Source of the DNA: Cryptomeria japonica
Taxonomy: Eukaryota; Streptophyta; Pinopsida; Cupressales; Cupressaceae
DNA length: 64,000 nucleotides
Reading direction: 5' to 3'
NCBI RefSeq assembly: GCF_030272615.1
Contig: NC_081411.1
Location: 44,839,517-44,903,516, forward strand
The stretch's first letter is position 1; every line of letters begins with the position of its first letter. The notes under the pieces are model-generated. The model was not told the DNA's origin. It worked only from the letters and a program-made list of their open reading frames with translations, and ran no database searches. The position numbers and the translations under genes are program-made. Below, one piece after another: positions 56,436 through 64,000 of the stretch.

Positions 56436-58024
56436 TGACGGGATGGGGTATGGGATAGACTAGCCTAGTCTATGCTCTTGGATCCTTTCCTTGGATCACC
56501 TGGTGTTCTCTACACACCCTAGAGTCTCTAGGACTTCCCTTTTCTTGAGGAATCCCCTGACCTTTCCCAATCTACCCACCAATGAGTTGCAATGCTACTC
56601 CAAAGGTCTCTCCTACCCATGAGACTCAAGTTCCCTTACTATGGCTAATAAGGGCTAATATTGTTCTACACCTTCCAAGGTCTTAGCAAGGTTGTTTCAG
56701 ATCTTTTTCAAGGTTTTTCCACCCATTCATGAGCCCCCAAGAGGTTTCAAACCTTTAATCCCTTACCGATTTCACAATTTAGTGTTTTTGCCTTCAAAAA
56801 GGGCTACAAGGATTAGGACCAATTAGGCCTCCTAACCGGTCTTCTAGGGCTCCCTCTCACAAATGATGCATAAACAACCCAATCTCCCAAAAAGGACTGC
56901 CATTCATTTGGCAAAGACTCAAGGATTTTCTAGGTTTTAGGCCTCCAAGTGTTTGTACTCTTTCCTTCTTGGATTTTAAGGTTTTAAAGGGTTTTTGTGA
57001 GGGTTTTTAGAGTCTATCTAGGTCACAGTGAAGGTTTTGTATTCTAGCCACCTTGTTTGGATTGGTGGAAGCTCCTCCTTCACACCAATGATGCTTCACT
57101 CACTCCCCTACACTTCTTGCAAAGGATGCACTCCCCACTATACAACCTTGCTCTCCAAGACCTCTGCACCAACAGCCATTCCTAATCGGGCACTGTCCAG
57201 TCTCGCCTAGGAATGGGTATTTCTTGGCCACCCTGAAATTCCAAAGGCCCTGTTTGGTTGGGACTATATTAAAGGGTCTCCACATAGATTCCCCATGGTT
57301 TCATGGTGGTTCCACAATAGGGAATGGAGTCAAGACTTTATTTACTCAAAACGGTCCAAAATTGGACAGTAAAACTGCAATACACAAATTATTTACAAAC
57401 ACACTCAACCGGTAAACAAAATGATAATATAATCACTCAAAATGAAGATATGTACATCAAAGAAAACATTCCACATAGGTTTGATCACAAATCAATCCAT
57501 TTGCTTTCTTGGTAACTTCATTCAAACAGACTGGTAACTTCAAAACAGTCACAGTCAGTACAGTTTGCTTGAGCCGTATAATCTCTGACAACCAACCCTT
57601 TAACTTAGGGTTTAAAACATCTTATAATACCCATACCTTGGTCAGTGTGCCACATTTAGGGTTTTCCATGCGAACCTAATGATTTTGACAACATGGTGGA
57701 AAAGTTGCTTGACAACTTTTAAAAGTTGTCATGCAACTTTTGAGCAACTTTCCCAATGTTGCTCTTCATGACTCCTAGACCCACAATGGGCCAACCTAAG
57801 GAAACCACCATGATATGAAGGACCCCTAAACACTTTTGGGACACACACAACCTCCATTTTCAAAGCAATCACAATTTTGACTTATGACCCCTAAGATCTC
57901 CTCTAGGACCCTACCTAGGACCTATGAGCACTTGGCTCATTATTTTATATACAATGGCTTCATAAGAAGCATAATACAAACAAAAAAAGAAGGAGGGAGA
58001 GCTTGAAAGGGTTCTCCTACACCA
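56436..58024 (-). repeat. G3 3' LTR, about 1.59 kb
   Basis: On the minus strand it starts TGGTGTAGGAGAACCC after the purine tract and ends in the complement of TGACGGGAT. It matches 62725-64000 with scattered differences. A 22-base perfect palindrome centred at 57720/57721 (TGACAACTTTT and its complement) lies in it. Confidence 0.92.
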
Positions 58025-58040
58025 TACTCCCCCTCTACAC
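58025..58040 (-). other. G3 polypurine tract
   Basis: The minus strand has GTGTAGAGGGGGAGTA next to the LTR start. It lies four bases after the stop codon of Pol (TAA, 58045-58047), a compact arrangement. Confidence 0.88.
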
Positions 58041-58044
58041 ATGA

Positions 58045-59526
58045 TTAAGAAATAGGAGAAGAGATGAGAGTCAGGTCTATGCCAAGCTTCCTGAACTTGC
58101 TCTCCTCCACCCATGTAGCTTCAGATACTGGTTGATCTGCCCATTTCACTAAGTGCTCCATGTAGACCTAGTGTTTGGTAGACTTCTTCACTCTTGATTC
58201 CAAGATCTCCACTACTTTAGGCTTCTTCACTGGAGGTAAGGTGTTCACATCCAAGTCTTGTAACACCTTGGCTTGAGTCTCATTCTACTCTACTATCTCT
58301 CCCTTGTACATTACCAGATCAACAACATTGAAGACTGGTGAGATGGCTAAGTTTGAAGGTAAATCAACCTTATATGCATTCTCACCATATTTTTCCAGAA
58401 TTTGACAAGGTCCTACCCTCTTCATCTACAGTTTGGTAGGCTTACCACTTTGCATCCTTTCTTTGCTCGAATGGACCATCACATAGTCACCCAACTTGAA
58501 TTGAACTTCTCTCCTTTTCTCATCCATTTTGACTTTCAGTTTGTCAGTGGATTCAAGGATGACCTTCTTAACTTGCTCTTGTACCTCCTTGATGGTTTGG
58601 GTGAAGTCCTCTACTTGTCCACTCTTCATCTCCAAACTACTCAGATCTCTCAACTCACATACTCCCCTTGGATGTCTATCATACACAACCTCAAAAGGGC
58701 TTCTACCATTGGTTCTATTCACACTGTCATTATATGCATACTTTGCTTGAGGAATGATAAGGTCCCATGTCTGACCATATTCCTTAGTTAGACATCTCAA
58801 CAAATTGCCTAACACTCTATTGATGACTTCAATTTGACCATTTGTTTGTGGATGGTAAGTTGAGCCAAATGACAAGTTAGTTCCTAGTCTCCTCCATAAT
58901 GTCTACCAAAAATGACCCATGAATTTTCTATCCCTGTCTAGAACAATGCTTAAAGGGATTCCATGAATCCTAACAATCTCTTTGAAGGAGAGATGTGCAA
59001 CATAACTAGCATCATGTGTAGTCTTACATGGTACGAAATGACTCATTTTGGAAAATTTATCTACTACGACATAGATGATGTCCATACCTCTTTTAGTCTT
59101 GGGAAGTCCTACTACAAAGTCCATTCTTATACATTCCCAAGGTCTGTTAGGGACCGGCAATGGTTGATACAAACCGACATTGCTTGATCCACCTTTGGCT
59201 CTTTGGCAAACACCACACTGCTCTACATATCTCTTCACATCTCTTGGCAACTTTGGCCAATAGTAGAACCTCTGTACCAAATCCAAGGTTTTATTAATAC
59301 CAAAGTGTCCACTCAAACTACCATTATGTTTTTCTTGAATGAGGTTATCCCTCATAGATCCTCTAGGTACACACAACTGGTTACCCTTGAACAAGAGACC
59401 ATTTTGGAGAGTGTAGTCTGCATACTCACCATGGAAATGGTTCTCAAACTCTTTACAAACCTTGTAAGCTGATGAGAAGTCTTCATCTTCTTCATAGAGG
59501 TCTTTGAAACCCTCTATGCCTATGCA
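58045..59526 (-). pseudogene. G3 integrase with C-terminal chromodomain-like region
   Basis: The zinc region has KHNGSLSGHFGINKT and YVEQCGVCQRAKG. The catalytic core has RMDFVVGLPKT, SIVLDRDRKFMG and QTNGQIEVINRVLG (D, D, E all kept). GDYVMVHSSKER is the later integrase domain. At about 58210-58090, KPKVVEILESRVKKS, VYMEHLVKWADQPVSEATW and EESKFRKL read as a chromodomain, which targets chromoviruses to modified histones. Premature TAG at 58903, 58426, 58285 and 58168, each where CAG is plausible. Confidence 0.9.
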
Positions 59527-60735
59527 CTACAACTATAACTCCTGAACAGTCAACAACTTCTTGCTTAATGGATCTGCCACCTTGTTAAGTTGCCCCTTCT
59601 TATGCTTGATGGTGAAGGTGAAGGATTGGAGATATTCCATCCATTTCAGATGTTTATTGCTTAGCTTCTCTTGAGTGTTAATGTAACTCAATGCTTGATT
59701 TTCTGTGAACACTACAAATTCCTTTGGGAGTAGATAATGTCTCCACTTCTTTAGAGACTGCACTAATGCATATAGCTCTAGGTCATAGGCTGAGTACTTC
59801 TTCTTTGCTTCATTAAGCTTCTCACTAAAAAATGCCATAGGTCTTCCCTCTTGATTCAACACATAGCCTACTGTAATTCCACTTGCATCACACTCCAAGG
59901 TAAATATCTTATCAAACATAGGTAGGAGAAGGATAGGTTTTGTGGCTACTTCTTGCTTCAACAATTGAAATGCTTTGTCAGCCTACTCTATCCATTTAAA
60001 CTTAGTTTTAAGACCTCCTTTGATGGTGTCAAGGACTGGTGCACATATGCCACTAAAATTCCTCACAAACTTCCTATAGAATTGAGATAATCCATGGAAA
60101 GTTCTTACCTCAGTCCCTGTTTTAGGTGCAGGCCAATTCAAGATTGCCTCCACTTTACTTGGATCCATCTTCAAGGTTCCCTTAGACACCACAAATACTA
60201 AGTAAACCAACTCTTGCTTCAAGAAGTCACACTTCTCTAGGTTGATGGATAGCTTCTTCCCATGCAACCTCTCTAATACCAACCTCAAATGCTCAAGGTG
60301 TTCTTCTTTGGTTCTGCTATAGATGAGAATGTCATCTAAATACACCACCACAAATCTACCTATGAAATCCTTCAGCACTTCATTCATCAACCTCATGAAG
60401 GTGCTTGGAGCATTGGTGAGTCCAAATGGAATTACAAGCCATTCATACAATCCATCTGTGGTTTCAAAAGTAGTCTTCCGCTCATCACCCTCCTTAATTT
60501 TTATCTGGTGATAACCACTTTTAAGGTCTAGCTTGGTAAAATACATAGCCCCTCCTAAACAATCCATTAGATCCTCTATTCTAGGAATAGGAAACCTATA
60601 CCTTATGGAAATCCTATTAATTGCTCTTGAGTCAGTGAAAAGTCTCCACTTACCTCCTTTTTTTAATGCTAGCACTACCAGGATTGCACATGGGTTGATG
60701 CTCTTCTTAATCAATCCTTGTTCCAATAACTCCTA
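59527..60735 (-). pseudogene. G3 reverse transcriptase and RNase H
   Basis: [20 protein letters not shown] and [17 protein letters not shown] begin the domain. [40 protein letters not shown] and [18 protein letters not shown] are the palm with YLDD at about 60355-60325. RNase H has FTLECDASGITVGYVL, YSAYDLELYALVQSL, FTENQALSYI and KVADPLSKK. Premature TAG codons are at 60733, 59983, 59533 and 59527. Frame and motifs are otherwise whole. Confidence 0.93.
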
Positions 60736-61434
60736 CACTTGCCTTGCTACCTCTTTGTTTTGATTAGGTGTGAGCTTATATGCAGCCTTGTTAGGTAAGG
60801 ATGCACCAGGAAAAAATTCTATCTGATGACTTATAGACCTTCTAGGTGGGAGTGTTGCAAGTGTCCCATCACTCACTATGTCCTTATACTCTTGTAACAT
60901 GTGGTTCACCTCCTTGGGTACTTCTGTCTGCAACTTGTCTTCTTCCTCCTTTGGTTTCACAAAGATGGCACACTTCACTATATCCTCCTCATGTAGCAAG
61001 TTTAAAAACTCTTTACCAGTAGCCATTAAGACACTAGGTGTATTTGAAGTTCCTTCTTCATTCTCTGTCGAAGACTGAATCTTGAAGGTCTTGCTATCCT
61101 TCTTAAAGGAAATGGAGTTCTCCTCTCCATCATAGATCACCTTTCTATCAAATTTCCAGGGTCTTCCTAACAATAAGTGATATGCATCCATTGGCAATAC
61201 ATCACAAAGGATTTTGTCCTTGTATCCTCCAATGGAAAACTCTACCCAAGTCTATTCATTGACCAACACACTCTGCTCATGATTCAACCATGTCACCTTG
61301 TATGGGTTAGTGTGGGGTATCCTTGTGAGTTTCAACTTCCTTACTACCTCTTCTAATATGATATTATCAGTTGAGCCTGAATCAACTATTACCTTGCACA
61401 CTTTACCAAGAATCTTGCACCTTACCCTAAACAA
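60736..61434 (-). pseudogene. G3 aspartic protease
   Basis: CKVIVDSGSTDNIILEEVV at about 61402-61346 is the active-site loop with D-S-G-S. DAYHLLLGRPWKFDRKVIYD is the usual second half. An acidic linker with a HMLQEYKDIVSDG-type word follows to the reverse transcriptase. TAG at 61252 breaks it. The start is set by the gag frame and not by its own ATG. Confidence 0.85.
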
Positions 61435-62643
61435 TTCTCTCCTATGCTTAGGTTCACTCTTGACTGGCTATCTTATCAAGACCCTATTGAACATCAGATT
61501 TTCTCCACTCTCTGATTCAATATGATCTACCTCAGGCGTTTTGCTGCTTAAAGAGTCTTCATGTGCATAAGCAACCTTCTTTCCACTATGGGATGATGTA
61601 GGTTTATCAGGGCATCTATATGCCAGGTGTCCTAATTGTCCACAATTGTAACACTTCATGGTTGCAAAATAGGAGTTACCTCTACTAGTACCTCTACCCC
61701 TATTTGGTCCACCTTGTGCACCTCTTCCTCTAGAATGTCCTCCTCTAGGATTGGTTTCACTGCCATGTTCAGTCAACTTGGCTTCTCCTTGATTCCTCTA
61801 CTCATTTGACTTACTTTGGTAACCACCTTGGTGGTTCACTTGATCTCTACTTCTGCCTCTACCCCTGTTATTGGAGTCTCCTTTCCTTTTGTTCCTCTCT
61901 TCTACCTTGGTAGAAAGCTGATAACACTTCTGGATAGTAGTAGGAGTCCATAGGCTTATCTCCTCCTGAATGTTCCACTTTAGGCCGCTTAGATACCTAG
62001 CAACCTTAATGGATTCATCTTCTTGGACTTTGGACCTAAGACATAGCTTTTGAAACTCCTCTATGTAGGAGGCCACATCAAGATCCTTCTGCTTCAATCC
62101 TTGTCTCTTCTTATGAAGTTGGACTTCATAATCCTCTGGTAAGTAGTTCTCCTTAATCTTACCCACCATAGCTTTCCAATTTGCAATAGGTAGCTTCCCC
62201 ATACCAACTCTTTCTTCTTGGAGGTACTTCCACCATGTCAAAGTTGCTCCCCTTAATATTGATTTGGAAACTTTAACCTTCTGAGCCTCTGTCACACCTT
62301 CACACTCAAAGTGGTTTTCCATGCCCTCAATCCATTCCATAATAGTGTCTATATCCATTCTTCCACTGAAATGTGGCAACCCTTCAAAGGCTTTGGTGTT
62401 CAAGGCCTTAATAGCTTTCACAAAAGGTTCTTCATTGAACAAGGGATCTGGTTTAGGGATAATGTCATCTATGTCTATAGTCTTCTTACCTTTACCCTTG
62501 GTGTCTTCATCCCAAATTCCTTGTGTCCTCTGATCCACCACTTCTTGCAGTTTATCCCTCATCTCACTCATAGCTTCTTCAAGGAGTCTATTTTTCTCCT
62601 TCTATTCTTCCACCTCTCTAGCCAGCTCTGCATTAGTAACCAT
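61435..62643 (-). pseudogene. G3 gag with zinc knuckle
   Basis: ATG 62643 gives MVTNAELAREVEE, 66 bases after the primer site. The core has FEGLPHFSGRMDIDTIMEWI, TWWKYLQEERVGMGKLPI and LKQKDLDVASYIEEFQKLC, a standard gypsy gag domain. An Arg/Gly-rich stretch (NNRGRGRSRDQ, GGHSRGRGAQGG) precedes the complete knuckle CYNCGQLGHLAYRC near 61655-61614. Premature TAG at 62602, 61798 and 61468. Confidence 0.92.
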
Positions 62644-62708
62644 TCTTCTCTCCCCTACTGATTCACCAATATATAAAGACATACATAGTCCAACAAGTCT
62701 TTTAACTT

Positions 62709-62722
62709 GGCTATGATACCAA
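62709..62722 (-). other. G3 primer binding site, initiator tRNA-Met type
   Basis: Minus strand TTGGTATCATAGCC, one base from TGGTATCAGAGC. It lies next to the LTR end at 62725. Confidence 0.85.
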
Positions 62723-62724
62723 TC

Positions 62725-64000
62725 TGATGGGATCGGGTATGGGATAGACTAGCCTAGTCTATGCTCTTGTATCCTTTCCTTGGATCACTTGGTGTTCTCT
62801 ACACACCCTAGGGTCTCTAGAAATTCCCTTTACTCAAGGAATCCCCTGACCTTGCCCAATCCACCCACCAATGAGTTGCAATGCTGCTCCAAATGTCTCT
62901 CCTACCCATGAGACTCAAGTTCCCTTACTATGGCTAATAAGGGCTAATCTTGTTCTACACTTTCCAAGGTCTTAGCAAGGTTGTTTTAGATCTTTTTCAA
63001 GGTTTTTCCACCCATTCATGAGCCCCCAAGAGGTTTCAAACCTTTAATCCCTTAGTGATTTCACAATTTAGTGTTTTTGCCTTCAAAAAGGGCTACAAGG
63101 ACTAGGACCAATTAGGCCTCCTAACCGGTCTTCTAGCACTCCCTCTCACAAACGATGCACAAAAAACCCAATCTCCCAAAAAGGACTACCATTCATTTGG
63201 AAAAGACTCAATTATTTTCTAGGTTTTAGGCCTCCAAGTGTTCGTACTCTATCCTTGGTGGATTTTAAGGGTTTTAAGGGTTTTTGTGAGGGTTTTTAGA
63301 GTCTGTTTGGGTCATAGTGAAGGTTTTGTATTCCAGCCACCTTGTTTGGATTGGTGGAGGCTCCTCCTTCACACCAATGATGCTTCACTCACTCCCATAC
63401 ACTTCCTCCAAAGGATGCACTCTTGACTATACAACCTCTGCACCAACAACCATTCCTAACCGGGCACTATCTAGTCTCGCCTAGAAATGGGTATTTGCTT
63501 GGCCACCCTACAATTCTAAGGGCCCTACTTGCTTGGGACTATAGTAAAGGGTCTCCACATCCATTCCCCATGGTTTCATGGTGGTTCCACAATAGGGAAT
63601 GGAGTCAAGACTTCATGTACTCAAACCGGTCCAAAACTAGATAGTAAAACTGCAATACACAAATTATTTACAAACACACTCAACCGGTAAACAAAAGGAT
63701 AATCTAATCACTCACAATGAAGATATGTACATCAAAGAAAACATTCCACATAGGTTTGATCACAAATCAATCCATTTTCTTTCTCGGTAACTTCATTCAA
63801 ACAGACTGGTAACTTCAAAACAGTCACAGTCAGTACAATTTGCTTGAGTCATACAATCTCTGACAACCAACCCTTTAACTTAGGGTTTAAAACATATTAT
63901 ACTACTAGTACCTCAGTTGGTGTGCCACATTTAGGGTTTTCCATGCCAACCTAATGATTTTGACAACATGGTGGAAAAGTTGCTTGACAACTTTTAAAAG
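62725..64000 (-). repeat. G3 5' LTR, truncated by the window
   Basis: Begins on the plus strand TGATGGGATCGGGTATGGG and matches 56436 onward for about 1275 bases to the window end. By comparison with the other LTR some 300 bases are missing. The window ends inside the copy of the 22-base palindrome. Confidence 0.92.

Larger units (their letters stand above)
56436..64000 (-). mobile_element. Ty3/gypsy chromovirus-type element G3
   Basis: The lower LTR (3', 56436-58024) and upper LTR (5', from 62725, running off the window) flank an initiator-Met type primer site and one 1532-codon Gag-Pol frame on the minus strand (62643-58045) that ends in a chromodomain-like region. The frame is never shifted and has 12 premature stops, all TAG. 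The element is inserted in the 3' LTR of G2 after GTCTT. The second flank is outside the window. Confidence 0.94.

Overview
The window looks like nuclear DNA of a seed plant with a large, repeat-filled genome, most likely a gymnosperm such as a conifer (inference). The reasons are nested LTR retrotransposons of several lineages, AT-rich spacers, an Ogre/Tat-like Ty3/gypsy element with an LTR of almost 5 kb, and only one host gene that looks intact in 64 kb. No tRNA, rRNA, CRISPR or bacterial-type feature was seen.

Layout. 1-14887 is a stack of retroelements, nested inside one another. Copia element C2 (minus) lies in an old O-methyltransferase pseudogene. Gypsy element G1 (minus) is inserted in C2. 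Copia element C1 (plus, 5028-12391) is inserted in the 5' LTR of G1. 14888-34157 is the host locus: an intact two-exon gene for a catechol O-methyltransferase (COMT) of the animal type (17580-18538, minus), two broken copies (14888-15025 and 30946-31134), and homologous upstream flanks. This shows that the locus was duplicated locally. Between the copies lie a solo LTR with perfect target duplication (19667-20955), a small non-autonomous LTR element (22215-25216), a 5'-truncated LINE carrying an extra ORF after its RNase H domain (about 27065-29423), and a terminal-inverted-repeat insertion (32500-33602) for which another copy of the duplication gives the empty site. 34260-40910 is a complete copia element, C3. 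40911-44684 is degenerate spacer. 44685-56435 is the Ogre/Tat-like gypsy element G2. The chromodomain gypsy element G3 (56436-64000, minus) is inserted in the 3' LTR of G2 and runs off the window.

How the parts work. The COMT gene keeps all the SAM, magnesium and catalytic residues that can be recognised, so it is probably functional. The retroelements are decayed. In C3 and G3 the whole polyprotein stays in one frame, and every one of the 25 premature stops that I read is TAG or TGA, never TAA. That is the pattern expected from decay of methylated cytosine in CAG (CHG) and CGA (CG) codons. The most unusual structures are in G2: a long ORF inside the LTR itself, and an inverted protease plus second RNase H cassette. 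The LINE with an ORF after its RNase H is the third.
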